DNA of 64,000 bases from assembly GCA_942493245.1 (NCBI GenBank), contig OW818685.1:2542001-2606000 (forward strand). Reading direction: 5' to 3'. This document shows positions 29,148 to 36,892 of the stretch, in pieces. Position 1 is the first letter of the stretch. The number at the start of each line of letters is the position of its first letter. This stretch comes from DAOPYU01 sp942493245. Its GTDB lineage: Bacteria; Sumerlaeota; Sumerlaeia; UBA8349. The position numbers and the translations under genes were made by a program. The notes under the pieces were generated by a model. It was not told where the DNA came from. It did not search any database and saw only the letters and a list, made by a program, of their open reading frames with translations.

Positions 29148-29179
29148 GCCGCTTTTCACCCGGAAGGCGGAAAAGCGGC
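29148..29179 (-). terminator. Terminator-like hairpin after dedA
   Basis: A perfect 10-bp stem (29148-29157 with 29170-29179) lies about 50 bp beyond the dedA stop on the minus strand and is followed by TTTG and a T-containing stretch. The short T-run makes it a moderate candidate. Confidence 0.55.
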
Positions 29180-29227
29180 CTGAAAGATCCCAAACACCAG
29201 AATCCAGGAAAACACCGTAAAGCAGAC

Positions 29228-29899
29228 TCAGACCGATTCGCCTGCACCCGACTCCGGCGGTTCATCCTTGGCGTCCTTGCGGTGCCGCCAGAACTCGACC
29301 ACCATCGGCATGACCGAAATCACAATGATCGCCATGATGACCATCGAGAAGTTGTTCTTCACGATTTCCATATTCCCGAAGAAATACCCGAGCAGGGTCA
29401 AACTCCCAACCCACAGGATACCCCCGATGATGTTGTACGCGGCGAACTCGACATAGCGCATACTGCCCACACCCGCCAGAAAAGGCGCAAACGTCCGAAC
29501 GATCGGCACGAAACGGGCCAGAATGATCGTCATTTTTCCGTACTTTTCATAGAAGCGGTGGGTTTTGTCCAGATACTCTTTTTTGATCCAGCGCCCATTG
29601 CACAGACGAGACCCGAAAAAATATCCGATCGCGTAGTTCGCCGCATCGCCCAGAATCGCAGCGGCGCTGAGCAAAATCAACACGCCCCACAGATTAAGCA
29701 CGGACCCACTGGCCGCAAATGTACCCGCCACGAACAGAAGCGAGTCGCCCGGCAGAAACGGTGTCACCACCAACCCCGTCTCACAAAAGACAATCGCGAA
29801 CAGAATCAGATGCGTCCACACGCCATACTGGGCAATGACCTGATCCAGATACTTGTTCAAATGCAGAATGATTTCGATCAAATCCTTCAGGAATTCCAT
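29228..29899 (-). CDS. DedA/SNARE-associated (VTT) family membrane protein
   Basis: A 223-residue inner-membrane protein. FCETGLVVTPFLPGDSLLF near residues 39-57 and GRFVPIVRTFAPFLAG-like text (RFVPIVRTFAPFLAGVG) near 130 are DedA signatures, with the conserved Glu/Asp and two Arg. Five or so hydrophobic segments are present. DedA proteins act in membrane homeostasis, including flipping of undecaprenyl phosphate or phospholipids. I chose the ATG at 29899 with GGGAG six bases upstream; a GTG four codons earlier is possible but would leave the SD inside the gene. The tail is hydrophilic (RHRKDAKDEPPES). Confidence 0.9.
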   Translation of the reverse strand: MEFLKDLIEIILHLNKYLDQVIAQYGVWTHLILFAIVFCETGLVVTPFLPGDSLLFVAGTFAASGSVLNLWGVLILLSAAAILGDAANYAIGYFFGSRLCNGRWIKKEYLDKTHRFYEKYGKMTIILARFVPIVRTFAPFLAGVGSMRYVEFAAYNIIGGILWVGSLTLLGYFFGNMEIVKNNFSMVIMAIIVISVMPMVVEFWRHRKDAKDEPPESGAGESV

Positions 29900-30478
29900 A
29901 CGTGCTCCCACCCCTCAAGTTAGGGCCAACACCCCCGCCCTATAAAAAACTGAAACCATTCTGACGCCCGGCGTACGAGTTGTCAAGATCGGTTCGTTCT
30001 TTCAGTTACGCCCCAGACAAACCCTGATCCTTCAGGTTTCTGTCGCCCCTCCGGGGCTTGATCTTCTTTTTTCGTTCTTTTCCGGGGGTTCCCTTCGGTC
30101 ACCCCCGGCTTCTATGAAGGCCATCCGGATGTCAATCCTTTTTTCCGGCTCTTTTTTCTGATTTTCCCCATTTTTCGACCCTGAATTTCAAGTCGTTACG
30201 CCTCGGGGGCGCGGGGGCTGGCCCCCGCATTTGCAAAAAAGAAAATCCGGGTCGTACTCTTTTCTTCTTGCTCCTTATTTGCTTCTTTTCTCGGTGCCCC
30301 TTCTTCTATCCGAGCCTGGATCGGGAATGATCGTAGCCCAAGTGGGTGTTGCGAGAGACTTGCGCGGCTGCCCTATCTATTGACGGGCCGTGAGCCCAGC
30401 CGGGGGTCGAGCGCACCGCGCAATTCCGGGCCGAGAAAATCAGGTCACAGTACCTCTTGCGCGTCCTTTCTGGAAAGA
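29900..30478. other. Non-coding stretch with T-rich tracts and GC hairpins
   Basis: No convincing gene. It contains GC-rich hairpins at 30082-30108 (8-bp stem) and 30211-30228 (GCGGGGGC/GCCCCCGC), separated by pyrimidine-rich tracts. The 30,300-30,478 end, next to the transposase stop, probably belongs to the insertion element, but no end repeats could be defined. Confidence 0.5.
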
Positions 30479-31522
30479 TCAGAGAGCGTTCTCATGGCTC
30501 TCCGGCAAGCCCAATCCGAGCGGCTTCAACTCGTGCCACAGACCGCGCATCCAGCGATTGGCCACCGCCGCCACGATGACACACGGGTGCTTGCCCTGGG
30601 CGCGAAGATGTCCCGCAAAATCGCGCCACCGCTTGTCGTAGTGGATGAGCCGGTGAGCCGCCTCGATCAGCAGCGCCCGCAGCGTGCGGTCGCACGCGCC
30701 GATCAGGCCCGCGTCGGCCTGGCGCGCGCCGCTCGACATGTTGCGCGGACTCAGGCCGCAGAAGCGCGCCAGTTGCTTGCCCGAGTGGAAGCGGTCGAAA
30801 CGACCGATCGCGCCGCGCAGGTAACAGGCCGTCACAAGGCCGATGCCGCGAATCTGGAGCAGGCGCTCGACGAGCGGATCATCGAGCGTCTGCTCGCGCA
30901 GGCGCTTCTCGACTTCGGCGATCCGGTCCTTAAGGCGTTCCAACTCGTCCATCAGTTGCAAGACGATCCAGCGTCCATTCTCGCTCAGCGGCGCGGTTGT
31001 GCGCACCCACACGCACCACGCCTTCGACCAGCGCATCTTGACGGGACAGTCCAGAGCGCGCTGGTCGCGCAGCAGGGCGCCGCTGCGCAGTTTCGCATCA
31101 CGCCGCTGCCGGGTCAGCGTATCGCGGTACCCGTTCAGGCGGCGCAGTTCGCGGATCGGCTCGGGCGCCAGCCAGACCAGGGGCACGTAGCCCACGCGCA
31201 ACAGGTCGGCCAACACACGCCCGTCGCTCTTGTCGCTCTTGTCCTGACTCTGCTTCATCCGGCTCACGTAACCCGGATGCGCCAACTGAACCGACCACCC
31301 CGCGTGCAGCGCCAGTTCGTCGGCCATCGCCGCCGCGCCGCTGCACGACTCGAGGAGCGCCTGGACGGGACCGCTCCACTCCGCCACCACGGCGCCGTAG
31401 ATGGCCCGCCAGTCGCTCTTCACATCCCGGTTGACCAGAATCCGCGCCTCACTGTTCATCGCGCAAACCCGCACGCTGTTTTGATGGTAATCCAACCCCA
31501 CATACAGTACACTCGTATCCAT
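30479..31522 (-). CDS. IS110-family transposase (DEDD)
   Basis: A 347-residue protein. The N-terminal RuvC-like DEDD domain shows YVGLDYHQNS (first Asp), LLESCSG (Glu) and KSDGRVLADLL (Asp pair). The C-terminal Transposase_20 domain shows LLQIRGIGLVTA near the middle and the conserved Ser region around SPRNMSSGARQ. It catalyses site-specific recombination of the element. I chose the ATG at 31522, since AAAGGAG lies nine bases upstream; the frame continues 29 codons upstream only through the structured leader. The gene looks full length and intact, so the element may be active. Confidence 0.92.
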   Translation of the reverse strand: MDTSVLYVGLDYHQNSVRVCAMNSEARILVNRDVKSDWRAIYGAVVAEWSGPVQALLESCSGAAAMADELALHAGWSVQLAHPGYVSRMKQSQDKSDKSDGRVLADLLRVGYVPLVWLAPEPIRELRRLNGYRDTLTRQRRDAKLRSGALLRDQRALDCPVKMRWSKAWCVWVRTTAPLSENGRWIVLQLMDELERLKDRIAEVEKRLREQTLDDPLVERLLQIRGIGLVTACYLRGAIGRFDRFHSGKQLARFCGLSPRNMSSGARQADAGLIGACDRTLRALLIEAAHRLIHYDKRWRDFAGHLRAQGKHPCVIVAAVANRWMRGLWHELKPLGLGLPESHENAL

Positions 31523-31597
31523 GCCCGTGGCTCCTTTCGTGTGGACTTCAGTGTCGATCTTACGCCCATCGGACGAAAATCGACAAGAGCCACGGGC
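31523..31597 (-). promoter_or_regulatory. Nested hairpin enclosing the ribosome site of the IS110 transposase
   Basis: GCCCGTGGCTC (31523-31533) pairs perfectly with GAGCCACGGGC (31587-31597), 11 bp, immediately before the start codon. Inside the loop GTCGAT (31553-31558) pairs with ATCGAC (31579-31584). The stem covers part of the AAAGGAG ribosome site. It could block translation of read-through transcripts or be part of the element's guide-type (bridge) RNA. Confidence 0.6.
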
Positions 31598-31714
31598 CTT
31601 CATCCCCATCTACTGACCGTCGCCCCCTCCGGGGGCTGAAAACCTCAAGAAATTCGATTTTCTTGAATCCTTCAAGTGTGAGAATGAAGAATCAAGGAGA
31701 CAAAGGACTCTCTA

Positions 31715-31750
31715 CAGAAAAGCCTCCGCGCAGGTCAAGCCACGCGGAGG
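31715..31750 (-). terminator. Rho-independent terminator of cheX
   Basis: An 8-bp GC stem (31723-31730 with 31743-31750, loop of 12) is followed on the minus strand by CTTTTCTG. It lies about 45 bp past the cheX stop. Confidence 0.7.
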
Positions 31751-31796
31751 ACAATTCAGGCTGAAAAAACAGTCAAACCTCAAGCAAAACAATCTT

Positions 31797-32273
31797 CTAC
31801 TCGGCAAAAGCCGCTTCGATATAGAAGGCGCCCGTACTGATCTCGAAGGGGATCACCAGCACCTGCCCCTTGGTCTTGTGCTCGACAATGTGGTTGCGCC
31901 CCTGGATCATCGTCGGAATGGCCATCTCGAACTTCATGTTCATCTTGGCCAACCCCGCGCGCGCTCCACCCGAAATCATGTTGGTCAGTTCACCCACACA
32001 ATCCAAAACGTCCTGATTGACCGTGGTGAATTCCTCGCCCAGCATGCCCGACACAATCTGCAAGATCGCCGGCTCGGTGAACACCAAAGCCATCGAACCG
32101 CTGACCGTCTCACTGGCCATGCCAATAATGCCTGTCACATCGCCCGTGGGTTCGTTGTCCACTTTCAAGAAAGGCTTGCCCGGCTTGGCATCCAGGAACG
32201 CCATCGTTTTCAGCACATTCAAGGTGCTTTCCAGAAAAGGCCGGATCACTTCCGCACGAATCTCACCCGCCAT
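31797..32273 (-). CDS. cheX: CheX-type chemotaxis phosphatase
   Basis: A 158-residue protein with the CheX/CheC fold pattern. GELTNMISGGAR contains the E95-x-x-N98 pair that in characterised CheX attacks phospho-CheY, and SGSMALVFTEPAIL resembles the conserved strand-helix region. It would dephosphorylate a response regulator of the chemosensory pathway. GGAG precedes the ATG. It stands alone, about 17 kb from the cheA operon at 49.5-55.5 kb; no CheY is in the window. It also resembles CheX-like domains acting outside motility, so the pathway served is uncertain. Confidence 0.85.
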   Translation of the reverse strand: MAGEIRAEVIRPFLESTLNVLKTMAFLDAKPGKPFLKVDNEPTGDVTGIIGMASETVSGSMALVFTEPAILQIVSGMLGEEFTTVNQDVLDCVGELTNMISGGARAGLAKMNMKFEMAIPTMIQGRNHIVEHKTKGQVLVIPFEISTGAFYIEAAFAE

Positions 32274-32612
32274 CGGCTGTCTCCTTCATTCATAAAACTC
32301 ATCCAGCGGCACCCCCACGTCCCGCCTCAATCTGTTTACACCTTTCAAAACCGCCCCGGCGTTACCACTGCCGGAATCGCACCTGAGTCTTCGAATGCAA
32401 CCGCCATTCAAATCCGTTCGATCGAGTTCAGTATGAAAAACTCCCCCCCAAAATGCAAGGGGAAGATTGGAAAAATAACGCGGGACAACAGGATCTGTTT
32501 CCCCCAGTTCCGCGACCGAAAACCCGATCCTCCACCCGAACGGAATTGCATCTCTATCGAGACTTTTGCAAAAGGCTCTATCGACTTTCTTTTTCCGAAT
32601 TCAAGCCCGACG
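32274..32612. other. Intergenic region without a recognisable gene
   Basis: It holds the cheX ribosome site and presumably its promoter. Short open frames on both strands have no protein-like composition. No hairpin or repeat stood out. Confidence 0.5.
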
Positions 32613-33854
32613 TCACCGAATACCCCGACTTCCATTGGAGCCATCGGTCACTTTCATGAACACATCCAGAACCACCTGTGTCGCTTTTTCTCTCGTAAAA
32701 CGCTCCAGGACGAGTTCTACATTCCGGGACGCCCGCGCGCGCATCTCCTCATAACAGTCAACGGACATCCGTAACGCGTTCTTCAGTTCCCTGAGATTAC
32801 CCGGTTCAAAGCTCAGATTGGCGCCCGTCTCGGCCAGAATCTCACACCCCTCGCCTGCAATTCCGGCTACGATGGGACGCCCGGCGAGAAGGCAATCGAA
32901 CACCTTCGAGGGAATCGTTTTTTCCAGGACCGGATCTTTCTTGAGGTTCAGATAAAGCAAGTCAGCCCGGCGCGATTCGAGCATGGCCTGTTCGCGGCTG
33001 ACCGGCCCTTCGATACTCACCCGCGAGGAAAGACCGCTATCCTCGATCAACTGCTGCAACCGTTCCTTCTGTTGTCCCGCCCCCAGAAGCCGCAGATTCC
33101 ACCCCTCGAGGTGTTCCTCGCGTACCAACTCCCCAAACCCCTGAATGAGCAAATCCAATTCCTGAAGGTACCCCAAATTACCCGCGTACAAAATCGAACG
33201 CGGTTCCCCCTCGTCGGAACGCAAGGTAACGGGGACCCGGATATCCGCCTCGGCATTGCCGCGCAGAACCCCGTTATACGCCACACTCACGGGCGTGGCC
33301 GTCTGTTCGGCGATCCGCTGACGCATCGGCTGCGCCACACACACAATATGAGCCGCTTTCCGGTAAAGATAGAGTTCCATCCACTTCCCGACTTTATAGG
33401 CCAGTCCCGATCCGGGCAATTGTCCGGCCGCTACGGCACTGTCGGGCCAGATATCACGCACTTCAAACACCAACGGCCTGCGGAACAAGATCGAGAGAAA
33501 ACGCCCCGTCAGACCCACAAAAAGCGGCGGAGAACTGGTCCACACCACATCGGGCCGCCAGCCGCTCCACCAAACCCCCACCCCCTTCCACATGCTCCCC
33601 AGGACAAAAGAGAGATAATGCGCAATGTACCGTCCACTTCCCCCTTTCCCTACGGGGAAAAGTGGCGTCCGGCGCACCCGAATCGCCCGGGGCAGTTTTC
33701 CATTCGACTCGCTGACCTGTGCCTTGTGAGGAACGGACGTCAGGACCCGGATTTCATGTCCCTGGGCCGCCAGCAACTGACACATTTCATCCAGACGAAA
33801 TGCAGCCGCCGTAATGTCGGGGGAGAAAAACTGTGCGATCAGCAGAATGCGCAT
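32613..33854 (-). CDS. Glycosyltransferase family 4 (WbuB-like)
   Basis: A 413-residue protein with two Rossmann-like halves. The N-terminus has LIAQFFSPDITAAAFRLDEM and PDVVWTSSPPLF, typical of GT4 WbuB-type enzymes; VFEVRDIWPDSAVAAG is a strong family marker. The C-terminal half has YAGNLGYLQELDLLI and SKVFDCLLAGRPIVAG, with the donor-binding region. It should add a sugar from a nucleotide-sugar to a lipid-linked exopolysaccharide or O-antigen intermediate at the inner membrane. I took the ATG at 33854; a GTG three codons upstream is possible and no strong SD decides. It lies downstream of the heparinase-like gene, a common pairing in exopolysaccharide loci. Confidence 0.9.
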   Translation of the reverse strand: MRILLIAQFFSPDITAAAFRLDEMCQLLAAQGHEIRVLTSVPHKAQVSESNGKLPRAIRVRRTPLFPVGKGGSGRYIAHYLSFVLGSMWKGVGVWWSGWRPDVVWTSSPPLFVGLTGRFLSILFRRPLVFEVRDIWPDSAVAAGQLPGSGLAYKVGKWMELYLYRKAAHIVCVAQPMRQRIAEQTATPVSVAYNGVLRGNAEADIRVPVTLRSDEGEPRSILYAGNLGYLQELDLLIQGFGELVREEHLEGWNLRLLGAGQQKERLQQLIEDSGLSSRVSIEGPVSREQAMLESRRADLLYLNLKKDPVLEKTIPSKVFDCLLAGRPIVAGIAGEGCEILAETGANLSFEPGNLRELKNALRMSVDCYEEMRARASRNVELVLERFTREKATQVVLDVFMKVTDGSNGSRGIR

Positions 33855-34048
33855 CTTATCCACATCAGAAGAAAATAGGCTCCATTAAAGACGGGACCAG
33901 AGAGACCTGTCCCACAGGAAACCGAAGACGCCCAGCAGAAGCGCCAAGGCGGAACTCATTCTACCGCCCCCGCTCCCAGATGCAAGCGCAAAGTCCAGAA
34001 CGACCTGAAGAATCAGATATGAAAATGATTTGGAATGTTCTTTGATTA

Positions 34049-35743
34049 TCAGAACAACTCCAACCGGAAGGAAAATTCTTTCTCCCCTGAAGCCGCTACA
34101 TACGCCAGGCAGACGTTCTCAAGCCTTACCCCGAACTCCGGACAATACCACGACGCTTCTCTGGTCAGACAACCCTGTCCCTTAAATAACAACCGGAACT
34201 GCCCGCCGGGAAACTTCACCTGCGCCTCCAGTCCATCGAGTTTCTCCACACGGCAATCGGGATGCAGGTGGACCCGCGACACTGCGCGTGAAGCCCCCTG
34301 TCCTTCCACGGCCTCCATTACCTCCAACTGCCCGGAATGCTGCCAGTTAAAAACACGCCGGTGGCGCGGACAACCTGGCAACCGTTCGTACCCGTCATGC
34401 CAAGCCTCCAACCGGAACCCATCCCGACACGGTGTCCAGACCACATGATGCGGACGAGCGCGTCGCGCCACCCGGAACCCCCCCCAGAACTCGCACTGAT
34501 CCTGACCCTCAAGTTCCACCGTGTTGTGCGCCGCCGTGGAACGGACATACTGCCGCATCGCTCCCATTTCGTAATCGAACACTCCTGCGTCCACCACCAC
34601 TCGCTGCCCCCGAAGCGTTAATTCAAAAGAAAACAGATCGCCATGCGCATGGCCGGGATTGTAATCCGGACCGATTACCCCCGCGTCACAGATCAGATAA
34701 TTTTTCTCAGACGAACGCCCCCCATAGTACCCCGCTTCCGCCAGCGCCCACGCGCCAGACTTAACCGCCGCCAGAGAATCAGCCGAAACGGCTTTGGAGT
34801 CTTTCAGAAACGCCTCTCCCACCGCCAACAATTCCGCAGGGGTGTTGTAGATTCCGAAAGCGCTGTCGTTGAAAAGAGCAATCTGTCCGTCTGGATGACA
34901 CAACGCGCGAAGCGCGCGTAACATGCGCCCCAACGGCTCCGATACCCACGCCTGTACCTCGGCATTTCCCGTTTGCGCCAGCAAGAGAAACAGATAAACC
35001 ATCCGGGAGTGATACATCGAAGAACGCTCGAAATGCATCCCATCCGGAAGAATCTGCTCGGGAATCTGCTCGCGCAGAATTTTCAACCCCATCCGCTGCC
35101 ACCGCTCCCCCACCGGTCCCTCAAAACACGATCCGACAAAAGTCAGCGCGGCGCCGTTCTCCAGAAAATGGTTGGCCAGCAGATGCGTTTCCAGATGTCG
35201 CGAAAGCCATTCTGCCTGCAAATACAGACTCCGCCACAACTGATCCCGAAAACCCGTGTCGGAACAGGTTCGTGCAGCATGACGTCCGAAGAAGAACCCG
35301 CACCAGTTCATCAACCGGAGCGAAATGGGATACGGTTCCCACCCGATCCGCCCCTTCCTCAAGTCGTGACGGGCGATCCAGTCCTGCGCCACAGAACGCC
35401 CTTCCTCGAAGGACAATCCCCAGATCCAATCAAAGTAATGGAGGTTGTAGAGCCACAGTTTCGAACAACCGCTTGTTTCCCAGTTAGGAGGCCACCCCAG
35501 TTGATTCGTGTGATTCAGAAAACGGAATTCCCCTCTCAAAAGCGCCTCGGAGGAATTGGCCGATGGACCCGGAGGGAGAAACTCCAGCCCCTTCTCCCAT
35601 CTCGAAACAAGACACGGCGGCGCCTCACGCTCGGAGAAACGCTGCGGAGAAAGCCACACGGAACGCAACCGCCCCCCCACACGCGACACAATCTGACGCG
35701 CCCGGAGATACCGCAAGGTGCGCACAAGACGCAACAACGACAT
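34049..35743 (-). CDS. Heparinase II/III-family protein (exopolysaccharide-locus type)
   Basis: A 564-residue protein. The N-terminal helical toroid includes WLYNLHYFDW, GWEPYPISLRLMNW and ANHFLENGAAL, which mark the Hepar_II_III_N type found in exopolysaccharide gene clusters. The C-terminal beta-sandwich contains GPDYNPGHAHGDLFSFEL and TAAHNTVE with catalytic-type His/Tyr residues. Known relatives are lyases on uronic-acid polymers, so a role in trimming or releasing the cell's own polysaccharide is likely. No signal peptide is obvious. The ATG at 35743 has GAGGAG seven bases upstream. It is read with the GT4 gene, with a gap of about 195 bp. Confidence 0.85.
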   Translation of the reverse strand: MSLLRLVRTLRYLRARQIVSRVGGRLRSVWLSPQRFSEREAPPCLVSRWEKGLEFLPPGPSANSSEALLRGEFRFLNHTNQLGWPPNWETSGCSKLWLYNLHYFDWIWGLSFEEGRSVAQDWIARHDLRKGRIGWEPYPISLRLMNWCGFFFGRHAARTCSDTGFRDQLWRSLYLQAEWLSRHLETHLLANHFLENGAALTFVGSCFEGPVGERWQRMGLKILREQIPEQILPDGMHFERSSMYHSRMVYLFLLLAQTGNAEVQAWVSEPLGRMLRALRALCHPDGQIALFNDSAFGIYNTPAELLAVGEAFLKDSKAVSADSLAAVKSGAWALAEAGYYGGRSSEKNYLICDAGVIGPDYNPGHAHGDLFSFELTLRGQRVVVDAGVFDYEMGAMRQYVRSTAAHNTVELEGQDQCEFWGGFRVARRARPHHVVWTPCRDGFRLEAWHDGYERLPGCPRHRRVFNWQHSGQLEVMEAVEGQGASRAVSRVHLHPDCRVEKLDGLEAQVKFPGGQFRLLFKGQGCLTREASWYCPEFGVRLENVCLAYVAASGEKEFSFRLELF

Positions 35744-35815
35744 CAAACACTCCTCATCCCACCTGACATTCGAATCTGAGGGTCGGATAACAGATCATAT
35801 ACAAGCCCACGTGCG

Positions 35816-36667
35816 TTATTCCAGCGCCACGAGCATAAGAACCAGACCGCGTCCTTTTTCCAGTCCTGTCATGGCCTTTCCGATTACAGCGCCATGCGAC
35901 CGGTTGAAATCCGTCACCCGCATGGCATGGCCCGGCTGGTTGGAAGTCGTGAGCAGATCGCCAGGACGAATCGGCACACACGACGCGTCGGCCTGGCAGA
36001 AAACCCGACCCGTCAACGCCACCGGATGTCCTCCTGTCGCAATCGAGCCGTCCTGCCCCATCCGCATCCCGGCCATGATGCCCCCTGCCCCGCTGATCAC
36101 CCCCGCCACCGTCCGGTCGTACGCCTTGCCGCTCACCACCAGCCCTCCGGTCGTTTTTGTGTCAATACAGACCACCATCCCGGGCTGGACCTCCGTAGGT
36201 GTTTCCTTGCCTCCAGAGGAACCGGAAAAATCCAGCACCCCCACCCCTTCAAGATCCCGCGCTTTGACGTCGGCCCCACGCGACAGCAGGAACCGGACCA
36301 TCCCCATCTGATTCTGGGCCACCGCATAGTGGAGCGGAGTGCGTCCCCGTTGGCATCGGGCATTGACGTTTGCGCCCCGCTCGACCAGATAGGAAAGCAC
36401 ATCGGCCTGCCCGCTCAACACGGCCCGGTGCAACGGCGCAAGTCCTTCGTCGAGCGCGTTGAGATCCCCGCCCGACTCCACCTGGGCGCGCACCTGCGCC
36501 ACATTGCCCCCCTCGACCGCCTCGCGCAGCGTCTGCGTCAACCCTTTGGACACGGGCGCAGGCGAAACCGCGCGCGTGTCGGAAGTCTCCTCCGCGCCCC
36601 AAGTCCACACAGACAGGGAAACGCAACTCGCCAACACCAGCCCCCCGATTCCAATTCGTATCCTCAC
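35816..36667 (-). CDS. Secreted ankyrin-repeat protein with a C-terminal tail-fibre-like domain
   Basis: A 283-residue protein, GTG start with AAAGGA about 10 bases upstream. A signal peptide (cut near TWG, residue 24) is followed by about three ankyrin repeats (residues 55-150, for example LAPLHRAVLSGQADVLSYLVERGANVN and its neighbour TPLHYAVAQNQ). The C-terminal 120 residues (PGMVVCIDTK to the end, with AGVISGAGG, LTGRVFC and PGDLLTTSNQPGHAM) resemble a domain I know from the ends of large repeat and phage tail-like proteins. There it is often an assembly or self-processing unit. The fusion to ankyrin repeats is unusual. Periplasmic or surface location is likely; function unknown. Confidence 0.72.
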   Translation of the reverse strand: MRIRIGIGGLVLASCVSLSVWTWGAEETSDTRAVSPAPVSKGLTQTLREAVEGGNVAQVRAQVESGGDLNALDEGLAPLHRAVLSGQADVLSYLVERGANVNARCQRGRTPLHYAVAQNQMGMVRFLLSRGADVKARDLEGVGVLDFSGSSGGKETPTEVQPGMVVCIDTKTTGGLVVSGKAYDRTVAGVISGAGGIMAGMRMGQDGSIATGGHPVALTGRVFCQADASCVPIRPGDLLTTSNQPGHAMRVTDFNRSHGAVIGKAMTGLEKGRGLVLMLVALE

Positions 36668-36810
36668 CGGCCCGATTCCTTTCCGCTTCTCGTTCCACGC
36701 TCAAACACCCATCCCCGGGTATTCTCCCGAAACAGACGCCTCAGAACAAGATGAAAGAAAACAATCCACCCGGAAAGAATCCAGATTCTCAAACCGGCCA
36801 GACTCTGCCA

Positions 36811-36839
36811 TTGCGAAAACCGGCCCGGAATGCTAACAA
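36811..36839 (+). promoter_or_regulatory. Probable promoter of the VanX-type peptidase gene
   Basis: TTGCGA (36811-36816), a 17-bp spacer and TAACAA (36834-36839) preceded by TGC. It shares CCCGGAATGCTAAC with the promoter proposed at 25850-25879. The start codon is 53 bp downstream. Confidence 0.45.
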
Positions 36840-36892
36840 AGACCACGATTGAGCCGGAATACGATCCGGCAGAGAGGTTTCTTACCAGTTCT

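Larger units (their letters stand above)
30479..31597 (-). mobile_element. IS110-family insertion sequence (minimum extent; ends not defined)
   Basis: It is identified by its DEDD-type transposase and by the structured non-coding leader just upstream. IS110 elements often lack inverted terminal repeats and target duplications, so the ends cannot be read here. The real element probably extends up to some 150-200 bp on either side. It sits between dedA and cheX, in intergenic DNA, and breaks no recognisable gene. Confidence 0.75.

Noticed and set aside
30380..31639. 419-codon plus-strand frame across the IS110 element
   Set aside because: It is antisense to a full-length transposase with recognisable motifs, and its product is low-complexity Arg/Ala/His.
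32408..32644. 78-codon minus-strand frame upstream of cheX
   Set aside because: It overlaps the GT4 gene end in another frame and shows no domain or ribosome site.
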